64,000 nucleotides of DNA from an uncultured Pelagibacteraceae bacterium (GCA_902590505.1 CACIWZ010000001.1:186001-250000), one strand, 5' to 3'; counted from the stretch's first letter, positions 50,765 to 59,317 are shown. Numbers and translations are program-made. Notes: generated from the letters alone by a model not told the origin.

Positions 50765-51690
50765 TTGTGTACAGTCATCCAGATTGTTTACTAAAATTTA
50801 ATGGACAAGGACATCCAGAGAGAAAAGAAAGATTAGATAGTATCCTAAAATCTATTAAATCATCCGATTTAAAAGTAGAGTTTAAAGAGGCCCCTAAGGT
50901 TGATTTAGAAACAGTTTCCTTAGTGCATCCTAAGAAACATATTGAACAGATATTTGCTAATATTCCAAAAGAAGGAATTATTGGTGTTGAGAAGGAGCCA
51001 TACGCAGATACAATGTTATGTCCTGAAAGTGAAAATGCAATTTTAAGATCTTGCGGCTCTGGTATTGCTGCTTGTGATGATTTAATTAAGAATAATGAGC
51101 GAGTTTTTTGCGCAGTTAGACCCCCAGGACATCATGCAGAAACTGTTCGTGCTAACGGCTTTTGTTTCATAAATAATGTAGCAGTTGCAGCAAGATATTT
51201 ACAAAAAAAACATGATATAGGAAAAGTAGCCATTATTGACTTTGATGTTCACCATGGCAATGGAACCCAAGAAATATTTTATAAAGATAAGTCTGTTGCT
51301 TATGGATCTTCTCATGAATTTCCATTATTTCCTGGAACTGGAGCTGAAAATGAAACAGGTGTAGGTAATATTTATAACGCTACTTTAAATGCTGGTATAA
51401 AAAGTGAAGAATTTCATGAAATTTTTGAAAAAAAAGTCTTAACTCCTATAGAAAAATTTAAACCAGAAGTTATTTTAATTTCTGCTGGTTTTGATGCCCA
51501 CAAAAGAGACCCTCTAGCTAATATAAACTTAGAATCTAGTGATTTTTTTAAGATTACAAAAAAAATAATTGAAATTGCTAATATTCATTCAAAAGGAAGA
51601 GTAATTTCTTTTTTGGAAGGTGGTTATGATCTACAAGCTTTATCTGAAAGTATAATTGAGTACCTTAAAGGTTTAAAGACCCATATTTGA
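50761..51690 (+). CDS. Histone deacetylase / acetylpolyamine amidohydrolase family protein
   Basis: GQGHPERKERLDSI, VRPPGHHAE, IIDFDVHHGNGTQEIFYKD, LISAGFDAHKRDPLA, LEGGYDLQAL. Confidence 0.95.
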   Translation: MIVYSHPDCLLKFNGQGHPERKERLDSILKSIKSSDLKVEFKEAPKVDLETVSLVHPKKHIEQIFANIPKEGIIGVEKEPYADTMLCPESENAILRSCGSGIAACDDLIKNNERVFCAVRPPGHHAETVRANGFCFINNVAVAARYLQKKHDIGKVAIIDFDVHHGNGTQEIFYKDKSVAYGSSHEFPLFPGTGAENETGVGNIYNATLNAGIKSEEFHEIFEKKVLTPIEKFKPEVILISAGFDAHKRDPLANINLESSDFFKITKKIIEIANIHSKGRVISFLEGGYDLQALSESIIEYLKGLKTHI

Positions 51691-51795
51691 CCAATTATCA
51701 GGGTTTTCGAATTTTTCTATTTCTTTTTTTGTTACAGGTCTAAAAAGATAATAAATAATATATGCCGTCAAAAAAAATAGAAAAATTGAATTCAT
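51673..51795 (-). CDS. Putative 40-aa single-pass membrane protein, not in the ORF track
   Basis: ATG-to-TAA minus-strand ORF: MNSIFLFFLTAYIIYYLFRPVTKKEIEKFENPDNWSNMGL; hydrophobic N-terminus, charged tail. Confidence 0.5.
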   Translation of the reverse strand: MNSIFLFFLTAYIIYYLFRPVTKKEIEKFENPDNWSNMGL

Positions 51796-51929
51796 TATTT
51801 GATATTATCAAATTTTGAGTAAATTTTATCATTAAAATCTCAATATTTTCGTATTTTTTTATTCACACAGCACCCAAATCGTTCACATATAAAGGTGATT
51901 TAATAAACCAAAAGTTTAGAATCCGACTC

Positions 51930-52583
51930 ATGGATCCGATTATAGTTATAGCTGCTGGTATAATTCTTGTGGTAACAGGAGCAATAGATCCTTTAATTAA
52001 AAATAAAGAAGACGTAGCCCAAGCACCTAAAACTGAAGTTTCAACACCTGCTCCTGAGCCTAAAAAAGAGCCAGAACCGGAACCAGAGCCAGAACCTGAA
52101 CCTGAACCTGAGCCAGAACCAGCTAAAGAACCTGAGCCAGAACCAGAGCCGGAACCAGAACCTGAGCCAGCTCCTCAAACTGAAGAGCCAAAAGAACAAG
52201 TTAACGCTGAAGCCAACCAAGAACAAGACGCTAAACCTGAAGAAGAGGAGGTGAAACCTGTTACAGAAGAAACACCAATTGAAGAAGAAAAAGAAGGATT
52301 AAGTATTGTAAATATCATGTTGTACATTCTAGGTGCTATTGCAGTAATTGCTGCTGGAATATATTTCTTTATGAGAAGAGAGCCATCTCCACAAAGTGCA
52401 GCAGATATTGCAAGAGCTCAATCACAGGAACCAACACCTGAACCGCAGCAAGAACCTGAACAGCCAGTTCAAGAGGAAACTCCGCCAGAAACTACTCAAG
52501 AAGAACCTCAATCAGAAAATACAGACCAATCATCTAACACAGATCAATCATCTAATAATGATGATGAAAATAATAACAGATAA
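51930..52583 (+). CDS. Two-TM protein with long Pro-Glu repeat
   Basis: N-terminal TM ([16 protein letters not shown]), (PE)n tract, second TM ([22 protein letters not shown]), Gln/Glu/Pro/Asn-rich tail. Confidence 0.8.
   Translation: MDPIIVIAAGIILVVTGAIDPLIKNKEDVAQAPKTEVSTPAPEPKKEPEPEPEPEPEPEPEPEPAKEPEPEPEPEPEPEPAPQTEEPKEQVNAEANQEQDAKPEEEEVKPVTEETPIEEEKEGLSIVNIMLYILGAIAVIAAGIYFFMRREPSPQSAADIARAQSQEPTPEPQQEPEQPVQEETPPETTQEEPQSENTDQSSNTDQSSNNDDENNNR
52060..52169 (+). repeat. Degenerate GAR-CCN tandem repeat encoding (Glu-Pro)n
   Basis: Successive gag-cca/gaa-ccg/gaa-cct hexamers; synonymous variation between units. Confidence 0.9.
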
Positions 52584-52584
52584 A

Positions 52585-53352
52585 TTAAAATTTCTTTCCA
52601 CCTTCAAGATAAGCACACTTTTCGCAAGTTTTTTCAATTTTAGGTGGTTCATCTAAGTTTAGAACATCTTTCATTTCAATTATTTTTTTCTCTATCCAAT
52701 CAGTATTTACTCGGTATGGGATTAGTGTCGTCTTAAAATCTATCTTATTATCAAATTTATTATTTGTTTTCTCCCCATTACAAACATAAAAAAAAGTTCG
52801 GTCTGAAACTTTAAAATTCATTTTTCTTAAGATATGAACATAAATATCCATCTGTAGTTTATAACTAAGATGCCAATCAGCATCGAGATAAGAAGAAACT
52901 GTTACTGGATAAGTTGACGATTGGGCTTTATAATCTACAACAACTAATTTTTTTTCATTTAAATCAAACCAAATATCATCAATACCTCCGTGAATTATAA
53001 GATTAGTTTTTTCATCTAAATATGAAATTCCACCCTTCAAAGAATTTCTCCAATTTTCTAAGTCTTTGTGTTGATAGGGTACAAAGTTTAAATTATGCTT
53101 AACCATAATTGGATGGGGTTTTTGTTCTTTTCTATACTGATCAAATTCTTTCTTTAATAACTCATCCACCGCAACGTTGAGAGCCCATCCAGGCATTGAG
53201 GGTTCTTTTAGTCCTTTTACACGATCTAAATAAAAGCACCGTTTACAGCTCATAAAGTTGAAAAATTTAGACCTACTAATTTTAAAAGGAGTATTAGATT
53301 TTTTATCGTAAATAGAAGTTTTTCTTGTTCTGAAAGATACCGCGTCTTTCAT
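52585..53352 (-). CDS. PD-(D/E)XK nuclease superfamily protein (Cas4/RecB-like) with two CX2C motifs
   Basis: IHGGIDDIWFDL, LVVVDYKAQ, LQMDIYVHIL nuclease motifs; CKRC near N-terminus, CEKC at C-terminus. Confidence 0.85.
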   Translation of the reverse strand: MKDAVSFRTRKTSIYDKKSNTPFKISRSKFFNFMSCKRCFYLDRVKGLKEPSMPGWALNVAVDELLKKEFDQYRKEQKPHPIMVKHNLNFVPYQHKDLENWRNSLKGGISYLDEKTNLIIHGGIDDIWFDLNEKKLVVVDYKAQSSTYPVTVSSYLDADWHLSYKLQMDIYVHILRKMNFKVSDRTFFYVCNGEKTNNKFDNKIDFKTTLIPYRVNTDWIEKKIIEMKDVLNLDEPPKIEKTCEKCAYLEGGKKF

Positions 53353-54740
53353 TAAATTTGTTTTAGTCTTTTTAGTACTTCAGCCTTATCTAATGAGAGA
53401 ATAACATCATAAAGACCAGGCCCAAATCTTGAACCTACTAGCGCTATCCTTAAAGGTTGTCCTACACCTTTAAAATTAGTTTTATGTTTATCAATTAAAG
53501 ACTTAATTAAAGGTTCTAAAGTTTCTCTAGATAATGAGGAAAGTTTTTCATACTCATTTATAAACTCAGTTATTATTTTTTTTGATAAATCATCAATTAA
53601 CTTTTTATCATCTGCGCTAATCTCAATTTTATCTTTGATAATGTATTGAGCATTATTCCAAATATCCTCTAGAGTTTTTGCCTTATTTTTTAAAAAACCC
53701 ATAGATTTTAAAAGAATACTCTCTTTTGATTGATTTAAAGGTTTTTTGTATTTTGAAACATATTCTTTAAAAAAATTAAAAAGATCTTTCTGATCGATAC
53801 TCTTTATATATGTCTCATTTATTGAATAAATCCTATTCATATCTAATTTTGAAGGAGATTTACCAACACCATTTAGATCAAATAAGTCAATACTTTCCTG
53901 CTTCGTAAAAATTTCTTTATCTTTGTAAGACCATCCCAATCTTAATAAATAATTCCTCAAAGCATCTGAAATAACCCCTATCTTAATATAATCCTCAAGA
54001 GTGGAAGCATTATCTCTTTTTGATAATTTTTTTCCTTGTTCACTATGAATTAAAGGAATGTGTGCAAAGTTTGGAACATCCCAACCCATGGCTTCGTAAA
54101 TTTGTCTCTGTTTAAAAGAGTTAATCATATGATCATCTCCTCTAATAACATGAGTTATTTTCATTTCATGGTCATCAACCGTGGCTGATAGCTGGTATGT
54201 TGGCGTATTATCTTTTCTTAAAATTACAAAATCCTCAATAGTAGAATTTGAAATATTTCTATCCCCTTGTACTAAATCTTTTATAATCGTATTTCCTGAT
54301 ATTTTACTTTTAAATCTTATTACCGGTTTTACTCCGTCTGGGATTTTTAAATCTTTAGCATCTCTCCATTTTCTATTATAAACATACGGTATTCCCTGTT
54401 TTTTACATTTTTCTTTTTGTTCATTAATTTCTTCCTCAGAACAATAACATTTATAAGCAAAACCTTTTTTAAGTAGTTCTTCTGCAACTTCAACGTGTTT
54501 AGATATATTTTTAGATTGTATATATTCATCTCCATCATGTTCAATTCCAAGCCAAGCCAAAGATGAAATAATTTGTTTTTTGAATTCATCTTTAGATCTT
54601 TCTTTGTCAGTATCTTCTATTCTAAGAAAATATTTACCCTTGTTTTTTTTAGCTAAAAGCCAATTGAATAAGGCTGTTCTAACGCCGCCTATGTGAAGAG
54701 GCCCAGTAGGAGAGGGCGCAAACCTACAATTAAAAGACAT
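53352..54740 (-). CDS. gltX: Glutamyl-tRNA synthetase
   Basis: CRFAPSPTGPLHIGGVRTALFNWLLAKKNKGKYFLRIEDTDKERS, GKKLSKRDNASTLEDY. Confidence 0.98.
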   Translation of the reverse strand: MSFNCRFAPSPTGPLHIGGVRTALFNWLLAKKNKGKYFLRIEDTDKERSKDEFKKQIISSLAWLGIEHDGDEYIQSKNISKHVEVAEELLKKGFAYKCYCSEEEINEQKEKCKKQGIPYVYNRKWRDAKDLKIPDGVKPVIRFKSKISGNTIIKDLVQGDRNISNSTIEDFVILRKDNTPTYQLSATVDDHEMKITHVIRGDDHMINSFKQRQIYEAMGWDVPNFAHIPLIHSEQGKKLSKRDNASTLEDYIKIGVISDALRNYLLRLGWSYKDKEIFTKQESIDLFDLNGVGKSPSKLDMNRIYSINETYIKSIDQKDLFNFFKEYVSKYKKPLNQSKESILLKSMGFLKNKAKTLEDIWNNAQYIIKDKIEISADDKKLIDDLSKKIITEFINEYEKLSSLSRETLEPLIKSLIDKHKTNFKGVGQPLRIALVGSRFGPGLYDVILSLDKAEVLKRLKQI

Positions 54741-54759
54741 TTCTATTAATTAGACTATT

Positions 54760-55434
54760 TTAGTGAAAGTTTCTATATAAAGAAACAAGTTTGCCTTGAA
54801 TTTTTATTCTGTTAGCAGCATAAATTTTTGTTCCATAATTTCTGTTTGCCGCTTCAAGAGCAATAGTGTTACCTTTTTTTCTAACTCTTTTCAAAGTAGC
54901 TTCCTGATCATCGATTAATACAACTGCAATTTGACCATTATCGACATTAGAAACCTTTTTGATAATTACCGTATCTCCATCAGCGATACCTGCTTCTATC
55001 ATTGAGTCACCTTTTACTTTTAAACCATAATGTTCACCATTATTTTGTAAATCTTCTGGTAGAGCAACTCTATCAACTTCTTGTTGGATAGCTTCTATTG
55101 GCGTACCAGCAGCGATACTTCCTAATACAGAAACATCTGTAGATTTATTGTCGTTTTTGTCTAGACCACCTTTAATTACGCTTGGAGTAAATGTATTAAA
55201 TATATCGTTAGCGCTAGCATTTTCAGGCAGTTTTACTACTTCCAACGCTCTTGCTTTGTGTGCTAATCTTTTAACGAAACCTCTTTCTTCTAAGGCAGAA
55301 ATTAACCTATGTATTCCAGATTTCGACTTGAGGTTGAGTGAATTCTTCATTTCTTCGTATGATGGAGAAATGCCAGAAGATCTAATCTTCTTATTGATAA
55401 ATATTAATAAGTTTTTTTGTTTTTTTGTAAGCAT
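54760..55434 (-). CDS. lexA: LexA repressor
   Basis: MLTKKQKNLLIFINKKIRSSGISPSYEEMKNSLNLKSKSGIHRLISALEERGFVKR, GDSMIEAGIADGDTVIIKK. Start placed at internal ATG 55434. Confidence 0.97.
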   Translation of the reverse strand: MLTKKQKNLLIFINKKIRSSGISPSYEEMKNSLNLKSKSGIHRLISALEERGFVKRLAHKARALEVVKLPENASANDIFNTFTPSVIKGGLDKNDNKSTDVSVLGSIAAGTPIEAIQQEVDRVALPEDLQNNGEHYGLKVKGDSMIEAGIADGDTVIIKKVSNVDNGQIAVVLIDDQEATLKRVRKKGNTIALEAANRNYGTKIYAANRIKIQGKLVSLYRNFH

Positions 55435-55456
55435 AGAACAAACCTCGTACATTAAT

Positions 55457-55471
55457 GTTCTATAAAAGTTC
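55457..55471 (-). promoter_or_regulatory. SOS/LexA box upstream of lexA
   Basis: Plus strand GTTC-TATAAAA-GTTC (minus strand GAAC-N7-GAAC), the alphaproteobacterial LexA direct repeat, ~22 bp before the lexA start. Confidence 0.85.
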
Positions 55472-55504
55472 TTTTTAAATTACAACTTCAAAAAAGCGGC
55501 TAGT

Positions 55505-56296
55505 TTATTGAGAAATTTGAATTAATTTTCGCATTAATTCATCAGGTTTGTCGGATTTTAAAAGTGATTCTCCAATTAAAAAATTTTTAATTCCAGTTTT
55601 TTCGTAAATATATTTTGCATCATCTTCATTTTTAATTCCGCTTTCAGAAATAATTGGTCCTTTATGTGTTTTAATTATTTCAAAAATTGAAATTGTATTA
55701 TTTAGAGAAACCTCAAGTGTTTTTAAATTTCTATTATTAATCCCAATTAAGGCCTGATCATATTTTAAAGCCATTTCAGCCTCTTTTTGATTATGTACTT
55801 CAACTATTACAGATAAATTATGTTTTAATGCCTCTGAATAAATTTCATCAGCTTGGCTGCCGTTTAGAGCAGCTATAATTATTAATATACAGTCACAGCC
55901 ATAGCTTTTAGATAAAGCGATTTGATAGGGGTCTATAAAAAAATCTTTTGCTAAGATTGGTATTTTAAATTTTTTTTTAATGTCTTGAATATAGTCTAAT
56001 TTACCTAAAAAATACTTTTCCTCCGTTAATACAGAAAGACAAGTAGCGCCGTTATTTATGTACATTTTAGCTATGTCTAAATGATTAAAATCATTAATTA
56101 GAATTCCAGCTGATGGGCTAGCTTTTTTTATTTCTGAAATTAATGAAATACCTTTATTGTTTTGGATAGTCTCTTTAAAATTAAAAAAATTTTGTACTTT
56201 AATATTTTTTTCTAAAACATCAAAAGATTTCTCCTTTTTAGTAAATATTAAAGATTGTTTTTTTTCTGCAATAATTTTTTCTAAAATATTTGTCAT
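55505..56296 (-). CDS. trpC: Indole-3-glycerol phosphate synthase
   Basis: LISEIKKASPSAGIL, PILAKDFFIDPYQI, LIGINNRNLKTLEV, ISESGI. Confidence 0.96.
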   Translation of the reverse strand: MTNILEKIIAEKKQSLIFTKKEKSFDVLEKNIKVQNFFNFKETIQNNKGISLISEIKKASPSAGILINDFNHLDIAKMYINNGATCLSVLTEEKYFLGKLDYIQDIKKKFKIPILAKDFFIDPYQIALSKSYGCDCILIIIAALNGSQADEIYSEALKHNLSVIVEVHNQKEAEMALKYDQALIGINNRNLKTLEVSLNNTISIFEIIKTHKGPIISESGIKNEDDAKYIYEKTGIKNFLIGESLLKSDKPDELMRKLIQISQ

Positions 56297-57291
56297 TAAT
56301 AAGATTGAATCTTAGTTAAGTGTTTGAACACGTTTCCCGAATTTAAATGTTTTGTAGCTATTTCAAATGCTGTTTTAAAATCAGTTTCCTTACCTGAAAC
56401 AATTAATCCTGCAGCGACATTAAGAGCAACAGACTGGGAAAATTCATTTTTTTTTCCTTTAAAAATTTCTATTATTTTTTCAGAATTATATTCAGCATTT
56501 TTTCCTTTTAAACTTTCTTTATCTTTACAATTAATACCTAAAGTTTTTGGATCAATGATAAATTCTTTAATTTTTTTATCTTTAAGTTCAACTACGCTTG
56601 TTTTTGCAAAAGGTGAGATCTCATCCATACCATCATCGCTATGAACTATGTACGCATGGATAACACCATTGTCTTTCAGTGCCTCTGCAAAAGGTTTCAT
56701 CCATTTTTTATGAAACACTCCAACGACTTGCCTTTTTATTTGGGCAGGACTGCTTAAAGGTCCAATTAAATTAAAAATTGTTTTCTTCCCCATTTTCTTT
56801 CTAGCAGGCCCAACATATTTCATCGCTGAATGGTAATTAGGAGCAAACATAAATGCAAAATTGAATTTTTTTATACTCTCTTCAGCTTCATTAGGTTTTA
56901 AGTTTATATTAATTTTAAGGGCCTCTAACACATCAGCTGAACCACAATTCGAGGAAACGGCTTTATTACCATGTTTAGCAACCTTTACTCCCAAACTTGC
57001 TAAAACAATTGCAGCTGCAGTAGAAATATTTAACGAATTTTGCCCATCTCCACCTGTTCCGCATGTATCAACTGTATTTTGATCAGCATCTACTTTTGTT
57101 GCCTTTTCTCTTAAAACAAAAATTCCCCCAGCCAATTCATCTTTAGTTTCACCTTTTTTTGAAAGGGACTCTAATATTTCTATGGTTGCACTATCGTTAT
57201 ATTTTCCTTCCATAAGCTCATTAAAAAGAGTTTTACTTTCATCAAATGAAAGATTTTTACCATTTTTCAAAATATCAATTAAATTTGTCAT
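56296..57291 (-). CDS. trpD: Anthranilate phosphoribosyltransferase
   Basis: VDTCGTGGDGQNSLNISTAAAIVLASLGVKVAKHGNKAVSSNCGSADVLEAL. Confidence 0.97.
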   Translation of the reverse strand: MTNLIDILKNGKNLSFDESKTLFNELMEGKYNDSATIEILESLSKKGETKDELAGGIFVLREKATKVDADQNTVDTCGTGGDGQNSLNISTAAAIVLASLGVKVAKHGNKAVSSNCGSADVLEALKININLKPNEAEESIKKFNFAFMFAPNYHSAMKYVGPARKKMGKKTIFNLIGPLSSPAQIKRQVVGVFHKKWMKPFAEALKDNGVIHAYIVHSDDGMDEISPFAKTSVVELKDKKIKEFIIDPKTLGINCKDKESLKGKNAEYNSEKIIEIFKGKKNEFSQSVALNVAAGLIVSGKETDFKTAFEIATKHLNSGNVFKHLTKIQSY

Positions 57292-57292
57292 T

Positions 57293-57859
57293 TTAATTAG
57301 TTATAAAATTTTTAATTAATTTCATTCCTACCTTAGTACTTATACTCTCAGGATGAAATTGAAAGCCATGTATATCGTAATCTTTATGCATTAATCCCAT
57401 AATTGTTTTATTATTAGTTTCAGCTGTAATTATGAGTTTTTTCGGGAATTTTTTACGATCTACCACTAGGCTATGGTATCTAGTAGCCTCAAAATTATTT
57501 TGAATATTCTTGAACAAACCTATTTTATTATGCTTAATTTTGCTGGTTTTTCCGTGCATTAAATTCTTTGCACTTACGATTTTACCTCCAAAAACTTGGC
57601 CAATTATTTGATGACCCAAACAAACACCAAGAATTGGAATTTTTTTGTAAACTGCATTTACAATTTTGAGACAATTACCGGCTTGATTAGGATTACCGGG
57701 GCCAGGGGATATTACTATTTTATCATATTTCCTTTTTAAGATAGTTTTTCCGTCTATCTTATCATTCCTAATTACCTCTACGTTTTTCCTAATCTTTGAA
57801 ATGTAATGGAATAAATTGTAAGTAAAACTATCGTAATTATCTATTAATAAAATTTTCAT
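57293..57859 (-). CDS. trpG: Anthranilate synthase glutamine amidotransferase component
   Basis: LLIDNYDSFTYNLFHY, SPGPGNPNQAG, ILGVCLGHQIIGQVFGG, GFQFHPESI. Confidence 0.96.
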   Translation of the reverse strand: MKILLIDNYDSFTYNLFHYISKIRKNVEVIRNDKIDGKTILKRKYDKIVISPGPGNPNQAGNCLKIVNAVYKKIPILGVCLGHQIIGQVFGGKIVSAKNLMHGKTSKIKHNKIGLFKNIQNNFEATRYHSLVVDRKKFPKKLIITAETNNKTIMGLMHKDYDIHGFQFHPESISTKVGMKLIKNFITN

Positions 57860-59317
57860 TTAATCAACTGCTTTCATCAAAGCTTTGGCTTTATTAACTG
57901 TTTCAGTATATTCTTTATCTGGTTTGCTATCAGCAACAATTCCAGCACCAGCTTGAACGTAAAACTTGTCGTTTTTGATTAGAGCTGTTCTTAAAGCGAT
58001 ACATGTGTCAAATTCATTATTCGGAGTGAAGTAACCGATACCACCCGCATATAATTTTCTTCTATTTTTTTCAAGCTCATCAATGATTTCCATTGCTCGT
58101 ATTTTTGGAGCACCACTTACTGTGCCTGCTGGAAAACCTGATAAAAGTGTTTCAAAAATTGAAAGTTTTTTATTAAATTTTCCAACTACATTTGAAACAA
58201 TGTGCATAACATGCGAATACTTTTCCACCTTAAATTTTTCGGTAACTTTTACAGTATTTACCTTTGAAACCTTGCCGACATCGTTTCTGCCAAGATCTAA
58301 TAACATAAGATGTTCTGCTAATTCTTTCCTATCTCTAAGTAAATCAATCATGTATTTTTTATCTTCTTTAATATTTTTTCCTCTTGGTCTTGTGCCAGCG
58401 ATGGGTCTGATAGTAACTTCGCCCTTTCTAAGTCTAACTAATATTTCTGGACTACTTCCTAAAACATTAAAGTCTTCATAATTAAAATAAAACATAAAAG
58501 GAGACGGGTTTGACTTTCTTAAATGATTATAAATTTCAATAGGTCTTTTATTTATTTTTCTCTCAAATCTTTGACTTAGTACAACTTGAAAAATGTCACC
58601 TTTTTTAATGTAATTTTTTGCTTTTTTAACTAATAATTTAAACTTATTTTTAGTAGTATTTGATTTTACTAAATTTTTATTAGGCTTGAAAGTAAATTGA
58701 TCTGGAAGTTTAATATTTTCAAAACTTTTATATAACTCAAACCTTTTTAAAATAGAATCGTAAGTTTCTTTATAATTTTTTATTTTAACATCTGCATATA
58801 CATTTTCGATATAATGTATTTTTTTTTTTAAATTATCATAAATTATTAAATTTTTTGGCCGGCAAAGTCTCACATCGGGAATCTTTAAATCATCTTTGCA
58901 TTTATTTGGTATTTTCTCTATGTAACGAATAATATCATAAGAAAAATAACCAACTAACATTGAACCCATAGAGGGTAATTGCTTTGGAATTTTAATTTTA
59001 AATTCCTTAATAAGTTTATTTAAATATTTTAAGGGATTAGTCTTAATCTTAGTTTTTTTTTTATTAATACTTAATGTAACTGTATTATTTTTAATATCCC
59101 AAATTTTGTCTGGATTAAGACCAATTATTGTATATCTACCTCTATTGATACCTTTTTCAACTGACTCAAATATAAAGCTATTTTTTTCTGCTAAAAGAAA
59201 TTTATACAAATTTTCAACTCTATGATAATTCCTGCAGTTTAAAGATTTAAATAAAATTTGATCAGTTTTTTTCGAGTGTTTTTTTTTAAAATCGTTAAAG
59301 CTAATATTTAATTGCAT
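57860..59317 (-). CDS. trpE: Anthranilate synthase component I
   Basis: DIFQVVLSQRFERK, IRPIAGTRPRGKN, LLDLGRNDVGKV, TLLSGFPAGTVSGAPKIRAMEIIDELE. Confidence 0.97.
   Translation of the reverse strand: MQLNISFNDFKKKHSKKTDQILFKSLNCRNYHRVENLYKFLLAEKNSFIFESVEKGINRGRYTIIGLNPDKIWDIKNNTVTLSINKKKTKIKTNPLKYLNKLIKEFKIKIPKQLPSMGSMLVGYFSYDIIRYIEKIPNKCKDDLKIPDVRLCRPKNLIIYDNLKKKIHYIENVYADVKIKNYKETYDSILKRFELYKSFENIKLPDQFTFKPNKNLVKSNTTKNKFKLLVKKAKNYIKKGDIFQVVLSQRFERKINKRPIEIYNHLRKSNPSPFMFYFNYEDFNVLGSSPEILVRLRKGEVTIRPIAGTRPRGKNIKEDKKYMIDLLRDRKELAEHLMLLDLGRNDVGKVSKVNTVKVTEKFKVEKYSHVMHIVSNVVGKFNKKLSIFETLLSGFPAGTVSGAPKIRAMEIIDELEKNRRKLYAGGIGYFTPNNEFDTCIALRTALIKNDKFYVQAGAGIVADSKPDKEYTETVNKAKALMKAVD

Noticed and set aside
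52041-52226. 61-aa minus-strand ORF ([11 protein letters not shown] repeats)
   Set aside because: Direct antisense product of the GAR-CCN repeat; Trp/Phe/Arg repeat is an artefact.
30847-52583. Mobile element or prophage origin of the accessory region
   Set aside because: No integrase, transposase, phage gene, tRNA boundary or flanking repeat was seen; the region may simply be lineage-specific metabolism.
52396-52656. 86-aa plus-strand ORF
   Set aside because: Alternate frame of the Pro-Glu protein tail running into antisense nuclease sequence.
52585-53352. CRISPR-Cas locus suggested by the Cas4-like protein
   Set aside because: No direct-repeat/spacer array and no other cas gene visible; the protein is better described as a stand-alone PD-(D/E)XK nuclease.
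58083-58481. 132-aa plus-strand ORF
   Set aside because: Antisense to conserved trpE catalytic region.
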